A DNA stretch of 64,000 bases, from positions 124,001-188,000 of the forward strand of contig CAVVAR010000003.1 in NCBI GenBank assembly GCA_963746315.1, written 5' to 3'. The translations under genes were made by a program, and so were the position numbers. The notes under the pieces were generated by a model, which was not told the DNA's origin, searched no databases, and was given only the letters and a program-made list of their open reading frames with translations. This stretch comes from Ga0077555 sp963746315. Lineage in GTDB: Bacteria; Pseudomonadota; Alphaproteobacteria; Rhizobiales; Hyphomicrobiaceae. Numbering within the stretch: the stretch's first letter is position 1; every line of letters begins with the position of its first letter. Positions 8,688 to 15,204 of this stretch are shown here, piece by piece.

Positions 8688-9095
8688 ATGACGACATCCC
8701 CCAGCCGGAATACCTTCATGCGCGACGGCGGCCACGGCCGCGCCGTTCACGATGTCGGCGGCCTCGATTTCGGCCCCATCGACCGCCACGAGCACGATTT
8801 GGCGCTTTGGGAGAAACGCACCGACGCGATGCTGATCCTGCTCGCCTCGAGCAAGAACGTCTTCAAGATCGACGCCATGCGTCGCGTCATCGAGGACTAC
8901 GGACAGCAGGAGTACGACCGCACCACTTATTACGAGAAGTGGATCCGAGCCATTCGCAACCTTCTCGTCGAGCAGGAGATCATCTCCGCCGACGAAGTCG
9001 ACGCTCTCATGAAGGACGTTGCCGCTCGCCACCGGGCAGCGGGTCGCGACGTTACCGGCGATGGCATCGACTGGACTGGGAGCGAGCCCCGATGA
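8688..9095 (+). CDS. Nitrile hydratase/thiocyanate hydrolase-like subunit (NHase beta N-terminal half)
   Basis: 135 aa matching the N-terminal half of nitrile hydratase beta: HDVGGLDFGPIDR near the start, then RRVIEDYGQQEYDRTTYYEKW and IRNLLVEQEIISADEVDALM. In ordinary NHases this is fused to an SH3-like C-terminal domain. Here that domain is encoded by the next gene, as in thiocyanate hydrolase and the three-subunit toyocamycin nitrile hydratase. It overlaps the next gene by ATGA, so the subunits should be made in fixed ratio. It is the first gene of a tightly packed six-gene run. Substrate (nitrile, thiocyanate or other) is not predictable. Confidence 0.88.
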   Translation: MTTSPSRNTFMRDGGHGRAVHDVGGLDFGPIDRHEHDLALWEKRTDAMLILLASSKNVFKIDAMRRVIEDYGQQEYDRTTYYEKWIRAIRNLLVEQEIISADEVDALMKDVAARHRAAGRDVTGDGIDWTGSEPR

Positions 9096-9397
9096 GCGCC
9101 CACTCCAGCATCGCCACGCGCTTTGCAGTTGGCGACAGCGTCGTCGTCGCCAATCGCCCGATCCTTGGCCACTGCCGGACCCCCTGGTATTTGCGCGGCC
9201 GGACAGGCAAGATCACCGAGGTCCAGGGCGCCTACCACGACCCCGAGCGCCTCGCGTATCACAAGCCGGGTCTGCCACTGCAGGTGCTTTACAAGGTCCG
9301 CTTCCTGCAGCGCGACCTCTGGCCGGCCTATCACGGCCCCGCCAACGATCATCTTGAGGCCGATATCTACGAGTACTGGCTGGAGCCCGCGCCATGA
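9092..9397 (+). CDS. Nitrile hydratase/thiocyanate hydrolase-like subunit (NHase beta C-terminal half)
   Basis: 101 aa corresponding to the SH3-like C-terminal domain of NHase beta: FAVGDSVVVANR, GHCRTPWYLRGRTGKITEVQG, then LYKVRFLQRDLWPAYHG and IYEYWLEPA. The conserved Arg of RTPWYLRG is of the kind that contacts the oxidised Cys ligands of the metal site in the family. It overlaps its neighbours by 4 nt on both sides (ATGA), so the split from the preceding gene looks genuine rather than a frameshift: both halves have their own start codon. Confidence 0.88.
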   Translation: MSAHSSIATRFAVGDSVVVANRPILGHCRTPWYLRGRTGKITEVQGAYHDPERLAYHKPGLPLQVLYKVRFLQRDLWPAYHGPANDHLEADIYEYWLEPAP

Positions 9398-10098
9398 TGC
9401 ACGACGACCACGATCACGACCATTCGGGCGACGGCCATGACCATCATCACGGTCATTCCCACGAGCCCGGCCACGTCCATCCACCGCAGAAGGATCATGA
9501 TGCTGGGCCGATGAGCGCCTACGAGGTCCTGGAGGAGGTCGTGCGCACGCTGCTCGTCGAGAAGGGCGTTATGACCGCCGATGAGATTGCCGCCCAGATC
9601 GACCTGATGGACAGTCGCACTCCGTCTCTGGGGGCCACGGTGGTGGCCCGCGCCTGGACCGACCCCGCATTCAAAGCACGCCTCCTCGCCGACACCAAGG
9701 CAGCTCTCCTCGAGATGGGCATCGACATCGGCACACTCGCCGAGTTCCGCACCATCGAGAATACCGCCGATACGCACAACGTTGTCGTCTGCACGCTGTG
9801 CTCCTGCTACCCGAAGCTGCTGCTCGGCATCCCGCCGGCCTGGTACAAGAGCCTCGCTTATCGCAGCCGCGTCGTCATCGACCCGCGTGGTGTCCTCGCC
9901 GAGTTCGGCGTCCATGTCCGCGGCGATAGCGAGGTCCGCGTGCACGATTCGACCGCTGATCTTCGCTATCTGATCCTGCCGCGCCGTCCCGAGGGAACCG
10001 AAGGATGGAGCGAGGACCGGCTCGCCGCTCTCGTCACGCGTGACGCCATGATCGGCACCGCCATTCCCGAGGTCGAGCGTAAGGCTGCCGCGGAATGA
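9394..10098 (+). CDS. Nitrile hydratase alpha / thiocyanate hydrolase gamma-like metal-binding subunit, His-rich N-terminus
   Basis: 234 aa carrying the catalytic metal site VCTLCSCYP (Cys133, Cys136, Cys138). Thr in CTLCSC is the cobalt-type signature, whereas iron-type enzymes have Ser. YP is followed by KLLLGIPPAWYK instead of the WPVLG common in NHases, leaning toward the thiocyanate-hydrolase side of the family. The first 36 residues hold about 13 His in HDH and HHH clusters, an extension not found in classical NHase alpha. It looks like a metal-storage or metal-delivery tail. The HupE/UreJ-type transporter 83 bp downstream supports cobalt supply. No separate activator protein (P14K/NhlE type) is recognised, so maturation may depend on the other subunits. 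Confidence 0.88.
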   Translation: MMHDDHDHDHSGDGHDHHHGHSHEPGHVHPPQKDHDAGPMSAYEVLEEVVRTLLVEKGVMTADEIAAQIDLMDSRTPSLGATVVARAWTDPAFKARLLADTKAALLEMGIDIGTLAEFRTIENTADTHNVVVCTLCSCYPKLLLGIPPAWYKSLAYRSRVVIDPRGVLAEFGVHVRGDSEVRVHDSTADLRYLILPRRPEGTEGWSEDRLAALVTRDAMIGTAIPEVERKAAAE

Positions 10099-10181
10099 CA
10101 TCGCGCCGCGCGGGCTCCGCTGACGATCCCGCGCGCTCAAGCACATCAACCGACTGAAACCGCTTCGAGGGAGTGACGGGT

Positions 10182-10805
10182 ATGGCGAGGATGCTACGCA
10201 AGGCTGGTCTGGCGATGGCGGCGTGGACGGCATTTGCCTCGTCCGCTCTGGCCCATCACCCGATGGGCGGCAAAATACCGTCCACGTTCACCGAGGGTCT
10301 CTTGTCCGGATTGGGCCACCCCGTCATCGGCCCCGATCATTTGGCCTTCATCATCGCAATCGGCATCGCCGCAGCGCTCGTGCCCGGTGGCGTTGGCGTC
10401 ATCGGCGCCTTTCTTGCCGCCTCGACTTTGGGCGTTCTGGTCCACTTCGGCGCATGGGATCTGCCGTTTGCCGAAGTCCTCGTTGCAGGCTCGGTCGTCA
10501 TCGCAGGCATTCTCGTTGCGCGCGGTCGTAGTGCCGGCAGTGGCATGTGGCTGGCCCTCGCCGCCGTGGCCGGCATCGTCCATGGCTACGCCTTCGGCAA
10601 GTCGATCGTCGGCGCCGATCGTGGCGTGTTGGGCGCCTACCTCGTCGGCCTCGCCGTCATCACCGCCACCGTTGCGACTGGTATTATGCTCATGACACGC
10701 ACCGTGGCCGCCCCGGCAACCGCCTCCGAGGCACGTCTGCGCGTCGCTGGCGCGGTCCTCGGATCGGTCGGCCTCGCCCTGCTTGCCGGCAGCCTCATCG
10801 CCTGA
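10182..10805 (+). CDS. HupE/UreJ-family nickel/cobalt permease-like protein
   Basis: 207 aa from the ATG at 10182 (GAGGGAG upstream). A GTG at 10173 is an alternative. A signal-like first helix is followed by HHPMGGKIP and GHPVIGPDHLAFIIAIGIA, the His and Asp motifs of HupE/UreJ secondary metal transporters, and five more membrane helices. The second conserved segment is GIVHGYAFGKSI. The family imports Ni or Co. Next to a cobalt-type NHase-like enzyme, cobalt uptake is the natural reading, but specificity is inferred from context only. Confidence 0.88.
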   Translation: MARMLRKAGLAMAAWTAFASSALAHHPMGGKIPSTFTEGLLSGLGHPVIGPDHLAFIIAIGIAAALVPGGVGVIGAFLAASTLGVLVHFGAWDLPFAEVLVAGSVVIAGILVARGRSAGSGMWLALAAVAGIVHGYAFGKSIVGADRGVLGAYLVGLAVITATVATGIMLMTRTVAAPATASEARLRVAGAVLGSVGLALLAGSLIA

Positions 10806-10827
10806 CGCTTCACCTGCGGAACACGAA

Positions 10828-11256
10828 ATGACGCAATCGTCCGCTTTCGCGGAAACGGCGGCTGAACGAGTCCTCGCTGCCTTCCAGCAGCTGCCTCGTC
10901 TCGCCGCCGTCGACTCGGACCTCATCCGACGCGGTCGTTTCCTCACTTGCGAGTTCGAGATTGGCGTCGGCAGCACGTCCCTCGGCGTGGCAATCGTCGA
11001 GGGTCGCGTTGTCTCGGTGACGCGCGGCCCATTCCTGCTCAAGCCTTTCACATTCTCGATCCGCGCCGAGCCCGACGTCTGGCTGCGCTTCCTCGAGCCG
11101 ATGCCGGCGCCCGGGTTCTACGATCTCCTCGGCATGAACAAGGTCGGACGGGCGCGCGTCGCAGGCAATCTCGTGCCGCTGATGGGCAACCTTCAGTACG
11201 TCAAGGATCTCGTCGCCCTGCCCCGCACCCTCGCCTCATCGAAAGCCAACCTGTGA
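10828..11256 (+). CDS. SCP2-like (sterol-carrier-like) small protein
   Basis: 142 aa. The layout is a single alpha/beta domain: RGRFLTCEFEIGVGSTSLGV, IVEGRVVSVTRGP, then FTFSIRAEPDVWLRFLEPMP and a C-terminal helix region (LVPLMGNLQYVKDLVALP). This resembles SCP2 lipid-binding domains, but the similarity is weak. The ATG at 10828 lies 22 nt after the transporter gene. The stop overlaps the GTG start of the hydrolase (GTGA). It could present a hydrophobic substrate or product of the NHase-like enzyme, which is inference only. Confidence 0.6.
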   Translation: MTQSSAFAETAAERVLAAFQQLPRLAAVDSDLIRRGRFLTCEFEIGVGSTSLGVAIVEGRVVSVTRGPFLLKPFTFSIRAEPDVWLRFLEPMPAPGFYDLLGMNKVGRARVAGNLVPLMGNLQYVKDLVALPRTLASSKANL

Positions 11257-12104
11257 CGCCTCGCTTCGAGCCGATCGTCGGTCGCTATCTCCACCTCGAG
11301 CTGTCCGGCCGCCCACACCGCCTCTACGTCGAGGAAGCCGGCCAGGGCATCCCTCTCGTCTGCCTGCACACGGCCGGCGCGGACGCTCGTCAGTTCCGCC
11401 ACCTCCTCAACGACGAGGCCATCACGCAGCATTATCGCGTCATCGCCTTCGACATGCCTTGGCACGGCAAGTCGCTGCCGCCCGAAGGCTTCGAGCGCGA
11501 GGAATATCGCCTGACCACCGCGGCCTACACAGGCATGGTCGTCGACCTCTGCGAGGCGATGGCCCTGGAAAAGCCCGTCGTCATGGGCTGCTCAATCGGC
11601 GGCCGCGTCGTTCTCAATCTGGCCGCTGAGCACGCCCCCCGATTCCGCGCCTTGATCGGCCTCGAGTCCGCCGATTACCAGCAGCCTTGGTACGACACGG
11701 AATGGCTGCACCGTCCCGACGTCCACGGCGGCGAGGTCTGCGCCGCGCTGGTCTCCGGCATGATGGCCCCGCAAAGCCCGGCAGCGAGCCGGCACGAAAC
11801 CCTCTGGATGTACAAGAGCGCCGGCCCCGGCGTGTTCAAAGGTGATCTCTACTTCTATCGTGTCGACGGCGATCTGCGCGAGGTCGTTGCCAAAATCGAC
11901 ACCGCGAAATGCCCGCTGTATTTGCTCACCGGCGAGTACGATTTCTCGTGCACGCCGGAGGATACGTTGCGCACGGCGTCGCGTATTCCGGGTGCCGAGG
12001 TCACAATTATGGAAAAGCTCGGTCACTTCCCGATGAGCGAGAACCCCGCCCAGTTCCGCAGCTACATCCTGCCCGTGTTGGACAAGATTCGGCAGAGCAG
12101 CTGA
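11253..12104 (+). CDS. Alpha/beta-fold hydrolase
   Basis: 283 aa from the GTG at 11253, chosen because it overlaps the previous stop (GTGA). The frame is open further upstream but reads shadow sequence there. It has an oxyanion-hole region (IPLVCLHTAGADARQFRHL), nucleophile elbow VMGCSIGGRVV (Ser in GCSIGG), acid region LLTGEYDFSCTPED and catalytic His in KLGHFPMSENP, so the Ser-Asp-His triad is complete. It is the last gene of the NHase-like operon and may hydrolyse an amide or ester arising from it. No family-specific substrate can be assigned. Confidence 0.85.
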   Translation: MTPRFEPIVGRYLHLELSGRPHRLYVEEAGQGIPLVCLHTAGADARQFRHLLNDEAITQHYRVIAFDMPWHGKSLPPEGFEREEYRLTTAAYTGMVVDLCEAMALEKPVVMGCSIGGRVVLNLAAEHAPRFRALIGLESADYQQPWYDTEWLHRPDVHGGEVCAALVSGMMAPQSPAASRHETLWMYKSAGPGVFKGDLYFYRVDGDLREVVAKIDTAKCPLYLLTGEYDFSCTPEDTLRTASRIPGAEVTIMEKLGHFPMSENPAQFRSYILPVLDKIRQSS

Positions 12105-12227
12105 GAGCGTCCGTCGAATTCTCCGACGTATCGCAGCGCGGCACCGATGCGAGGTCGCCCTCCGCGTCCGACGCCCCCCACTCCGGGTCAGCCGAGCAGT
12201 GCGCGCGCGCCTGCGGCGGAGGAAAGG

Positions 12228-13265
12228 CTACAAATTCACGCGCGCCGAGACGGCGGCCGTATTGCCGAACGACGGAATGAACATCGAGTGCTTTCCCGGC
12301 CCGCCCGCCACGACAACGTTGATGTGGTCGGGCAACTCCGCCGGATAGTAATGGCCGTTCACCGGATGCCGATCCTGCCCCGCCCAGCTCTCCAGATTCT
12401 CTTTGGAGATCCGCGACACGTGGATCTTGGACCTCTCATAGAGAGCCTCTTGAATACTCTGAGCCGTCCAGCCGTCGCGCGCCAGCGTCTGCGCATGCTC
12501 CGGCCCCAGTACAACGAAGCTGGGCCCCTGCAGATAAGCGTTATTCGAGCCGACCTGGCTCATCGTGCCGGAGATTGTCGCGATCAGCCCCTCACCCGTG
12601 TTCGACGCATGATCGTTGATGTTGTGCGGCGCTTCGGCCGCCATCGTCGTCACCACGCTATCGTCCGCCGCAAACCCGCGACGTACATGGAACGGCGTGA
12701 ACGGGCTCTCTTCCTCGTTCTCACCGAAGCAATAGGCGAATTTGGCCGGCGAGCCGTGCGTCGCACGGTCCATGTCGCCCGGTTTGGCTCCCCCGACGTT
12801 CAACAGAATGAGCTGCAGCGCCCGCCCGATCGTCGCGTTGGCGCGTCGCCCCTGCCCAAGACAGTTCGAGCCGCAATTGATGTCGATCGCCTTTCGGATC
12901 GGCCCATTGACCACCATCAACTGCCCGCAGGGATGCGTCGTCGCCAGCGTGCCATGCAGGTTGTAGGCCGGGTCCAGAACGGCGCGCAACCCAGCTAGCA
13001 CCACCGGGAAATACTCCGGCTTACAACCCGCCATCACGGCATTCGCCGCGAGACTCTGCATCGTGGGAACGACTTGCCGCGGTGAGATCGGCGCGAACGT
13101 CTCGTTGTCGGCCTTCACCGAGCTGGTGAACCGCGCCACTTTCTCCTCGGTCGGCGCGATCATCGGCAGACCGTCGCTCCAGCCTTGCTCCACCGCGAGC
13201 TCGTTCCACGCCTCGGTGTCGATATCGCCGACCTCGACCAGCTCACCCTCGATCTTGTCCGTCAT
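12228..13265 (-). CDS. Conserved protein of unknown function (GWSDGLP / CGSNC family)
   Basis: 345 aa, no signal peptide or membrane helix. It has highly ordered blocks: LAVEQGWSDGLPMIAPTEEK, ANAVMAGCKPEYFPVVLAGL, LATTHPCGQLMVVNGPIRK, INCGSNCLGQGRRANATIGR, LLNVGGAKPGDMDRATHG and FGENEEESPF. Cys81, Cys113, Cys131, Cys135 and Cys179 lie in these blocks, so a metal centre or redox role is possible. I recognise the pattern from uncharacterised bacterial proteins but cannot name a function. It starts 25 nt after the cupin gene as the last member of the minus-strand cluster with the UGSC selenoprotein. Confidence 0.8.
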   Translation of the reverse strand: MTDKIEGELVEVGDIDTEAWNELAVEQGWSDGLPMIAPTEEKVARFTSSVKADNETFAPISPRQVVPTMQSLAANAVMAGCKPEYFPVVLAGLRAVLDPAYNLHGTLATTHPCGQLMVVNGPIRKAIDINCGSNCLGQGRRANATIGRALQLILLNVGGAKPGDMDRATHGSPAKFAYCFGENEEESPFTPFHVRRGFAADDSVVTTMAAEAPHNINDHASNTGEGLIATISGTMSQVGSNNAYLQGPSFVVLGPEHAQTLARDGWTAQSIQEALYERSKIHVSRISKENLESWAGQDRHPVNGHYYPAELPDHINVVVAGGPGKHSMFIPSFGNTAAVSARVNL

Positions 13266-13290
13266 GCGCGTCCTCGGTGCCCGTCACGGG

Positions 13291-13713
13291 CTACTTGGCT
13301 GGAGTGGCGAGCGGCTTTCCCGCCTCGACCACGTAGGTGGCGATCACTTTTGCACCGTTGGCGCCAGAGCGGGCATCATGCACCGTGCCGGCCGGCACGA
13401 CATAGCTGTCGCCCGTCTTCAACGCCCTCGGCTCCTGGCCATCGATCAGCAGCGTGAAGTCGCCGGCGAGCACGTAGCCCGATTCCGGGCCCGGATGCGT
13501 ATGTCGTCCGATCGTCACGTTGGCTGTGATCTCGGCGATCCCGATCACGGTCTCATAGCTGGTCCCCGGCACCGCGAACTTCTGGAGCGGGGTACGCTTG
13601 ATGTTGCCAGCACCTTTCGTAATCGGGGCGGGTGCGGCTTGCTGTGCGAGGGTCGGACCCGTGATCGCCATTCCGGCGAGCATCACGACCGCCAGTCTGA
13701 AGGCACGGATCAC
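13291..13713 (-). CDS. Periplasmic cupin-domain protein
   Basis: 140 aa starting at GTG behind a strong GGAGGA. A signal peptide (first ~23 residues, cleavage after TLAQ) precedes one cupin domain: motif 1 GRHTHPGPESGYVLAGD (two His and one Glu as metal ligands) and motif 2 GDSYVVPAGTVHDARSG (third His). The metal site is complete, so it may be a small dioxygenase, isomerase or sensor in the periplasm. It lies 59 nt after the selenoprotein stop, separated by a hairpin, and probably belongs to the same transcript. Confidence 0.88.
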   Translation of the reverse strand: MIRAFRLAVVMLAGMAITGPTLAQQAAPAPITKGAGNIKRTPLQKFAVPGTSYETVIGIAEITANVTIGRHTHPGPESGYVLAGDFTLLIDGQEPRALKTGDSYVVPAGTVHDARSGANGAKVIATYVVEAGKPLATPAK

Positions 13714-13736
13714 GGTTGTCCTCCAACACGCAAATC

Positions 13737-13763
13737 GGACCGCCCTCGTAGCGCAGGCGGTCC
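13737..13763 (-). other. Intergenic hairpin between selenoprotein and cupin genes
   Basis: GGACCGCC (13737-13744) and GGCGGTCC (13756-13763) form a perfect 8-bp stem with an 11-nt loop, 10 nt beyond the TGA of the selenoprotein on its coding strand. Only a weak T-rich tail follows (GATTTGCG), so partial termination or mRNA processing fits better than a full stop. Confidence 0.45.
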
Positions 13764-13772
13764 CAGCAGCTC

Positions 13773-14315
13773 TCAGCCGACGAGATCCTTGAGGCTCGCC
13801 CAGGCCGTGTCGATACGATCCTCGAGTTCCTTGGCGTTGAGGCCCCCGACGGGATGCTTCACGACAAGGATTCGAGGCTCGACCTTTCGGGCCTTGGCCT
13901 GAGCCAGGATCAACGGCTTGAATGTTTCCGTGGCGATAACGTACGCCGTCACGCCGCGCTTAGCGAGTTCGATGCTGTCGTGGAAACTCCACGATGAACA
14001 GGAGCCTCAATCCCCCAGCGCGAGCAGCGCCGCTCGATAGCGGTGTGCCGCGCCGTCGATCTGGTCGGCGGTGGCGGGTTGGCTGGCCGACGGCTTCCAT
14101 ACGAAGTCGATACCGTCGGTCGAGCGAACGCTGCCGAGCTTGGCTTTGAGGCCCTCGAGCAGCTCCTTGGCGTTGGGCTTCGAGTTCGAGAACAGCAGGA
14201 TCGGATCCCGCTTCCAGTCTACGGCGCCGGACTTCAGCGTCTCCGCACCGGCAGGCACGTGCCCGAAGCTTGGATTGACGATGCGCATTAGGACCATTTC
14301 CGTTGCTTGCGTCAT
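13773..14315 (-). CDS. UGSC-family selenoprotein (in-frame TGA read as selenocysteine)
   Basis: Read through the TGA at 14009-14007, this frame gives 180 aa with Sec at residue 103 in the context LLALGD-U-GSCSSWSFHDS, then AKRGVTAYVIATETFKPL, to a TGA at 13773. The N-terminal part (MRIVNPSFG, ILLFSNSKPNAKELLEGLKA) and the GD-U-GSC-SW-HD pattern match the UGSC (seleno)protein family as I remember it, in which U is Sec or Cys. A 7-bp hairpin with a GUU loop starts 13 nt after the UGA, as expected for a bacterial SECIS. The start at 14315 lies 17 nt after the TrxR stop. 14297 and 14288 are alternatives. The Sec-x-x-Cys pair suggests a redox or peroxidase-like thiol/selenol function. No sel genes are in the window. 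Confidence 0.85.
13978..13994 (-). promoter_or_regulatory. Candidate bacterial SECIS hairpin
   Basis: On the coding (minus) strand, UCGUGGA, loop GUU, UCCACGA is a perfect 7-bp stem inside the reading frame. The stem starts 13 nt and the loop 20 nt after the in-frame UGA, and the loop begins with G. Bacterial SECIS elements lie within a few tens of nt behind the UGA and carry a G early in the apical loop, so position and loop fit. The surrounding lower stem is poorly paired. Confidence 0.65.
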
Positions 14316-14331
14316 TGCACGCGATGACGGC

Positions 14332-15204
14332 TCACGCACGCTCTCGGGCGCGAACCCACTCGACGGCATTGTGGCCTGCGCGCGCGCCGTCCGCAATGGC
14401 TTCCATGATCGTCCGCGCTGACCCGTCGCGCACGTCGCCAGCCAGAAACACGCCGCCCGCGACCTCGGCCCCCGACGTCAGCATCCCCCGCGCCGGCTCA
14501 CGCCCGACCTGCAGGAACAAGCCACGCGCATTAAAGTGCCGATCCCCGGCCGGGCCGCGCACCGTGACCGCCTCGAGGCCGTCGCTTCCCTCCAGGCCGG
14601 CGATCCGGCCATCCGCGACCGTCACGTTACCGAGCCCCCTCAGCATCCCCAGTCGATCAGCCGACCCGACCAGCGGCCCCTCCGCGATCAGCACCACTGC
14701 CGAAGCATGTCCCGCAAGCTCGATCGCTTCCTCGATCGCCCAGGCGTCGCTGCCGGCCACCGCAACCGGCTTCCCGGCGTAGAGCGGCGCATCGCAGTGG
14801 GCACAGTGCGATAGCCCTGCCCCCTCGAAGCGCGCCTCCTCGGCGAGTCCGGTGGTGCCCGGGGTGCGGCCGGTCGCGACAATGACGGCTTTGCCCTCAT
14901 AGCGGCCATCGAGCCCTTCCACGACGAGCCCGGCATCGGCCTCGATGCGCGCCACGTCGTCGATTGCGATCTCGGCTCCCGCTGACATCGCACGGTCGAC
15001 CAACTGCCCCAACAGAGCCGGCCCCGTCGCGTCGAGATCGAGATCTGGCACGTCGATCAAGGCGCCGAGGTTCATCAACTCGCCACCCGGCCCCATCTTG
15101 TCGATGACGACGCACGAAAGCCCCGCTTCCGCCACGGCGGCTGACGCCGCGAGCCCCGCCGGCCCGGCGCCGATGACGATCACGTCGAGCTTTTGGATGT
15201 TCAT
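14332..15204 (-). CDS. Thioredoxin-reductase-like FAD/NAD(P)-binding oxidoreductase
   Basis: 290 aa from the ATG at 15204, which overlaps the stop of the hydratase gene (ATGA). FAD-binding VIVIGAGPAGLAASAAVAEAG at the N-terminus, redox motif SHCAHCDAP (CxxC), a shortened NAD(P) site PVAVAGSDAWAIEEAIEL, and the C-terminal FAD motif GGVFLAGDVRDGSART. The length and order fit low-molecular-weight thioredoxin reductases. The NADPH motif GxGxxA is altered to AGSDAW, as in some TrxR-like proteins using other partners. Its direct position upstream of the UGSC selenoprotein suggests it reduces that protein's Sec-x-x-Cys pair. Confidence 0.88.
   Translation of the reverse strand: MNIQKLDVIVIGAGPAGLAASAAVAEAGLSCVVIDKMGPGGELMNLGALIDVPDLDLDATGPALLGQLVDRAMSAGAEIAIDDVARIEADAGLVVEGLDGRYEGKAVIVATGRTPGTTGLAEEARFEGAGLSHCAHCDAPLYAGKPVAVAGSDAWAIEEAIELAGHASAVVLIAEGPLVGSADRLGMLRGLGNVTVADGRIAGLEGSDGLEAVTVRGPAGDRHFNARGLFLQVGREPARGMLTSGAEVAGGVFLAGDVRDGSARTIMEAIADGARAGHNAVEWVRARERA

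Noticed and set aside
9092..9397. Frameshift splitting an NHase beta gene
   Set aside because: Each half has its own start and 4-nt ATGA overlap, as in known three-subunit relatives, so the split is taken as real.
12147..12998. 283-aa plus-strand frame opposite the 12228-13265 gene
   Set aside because: Basic composition and no motifs; the opposite strand carries the conserved blocks.
14007..14396. 129-aa protein ending at the TGA at 14007
   Set aside because: It is the 5' part of the UGSC selenoprotein; the conserved GSC-SW-HD half lies beyond the TGA.
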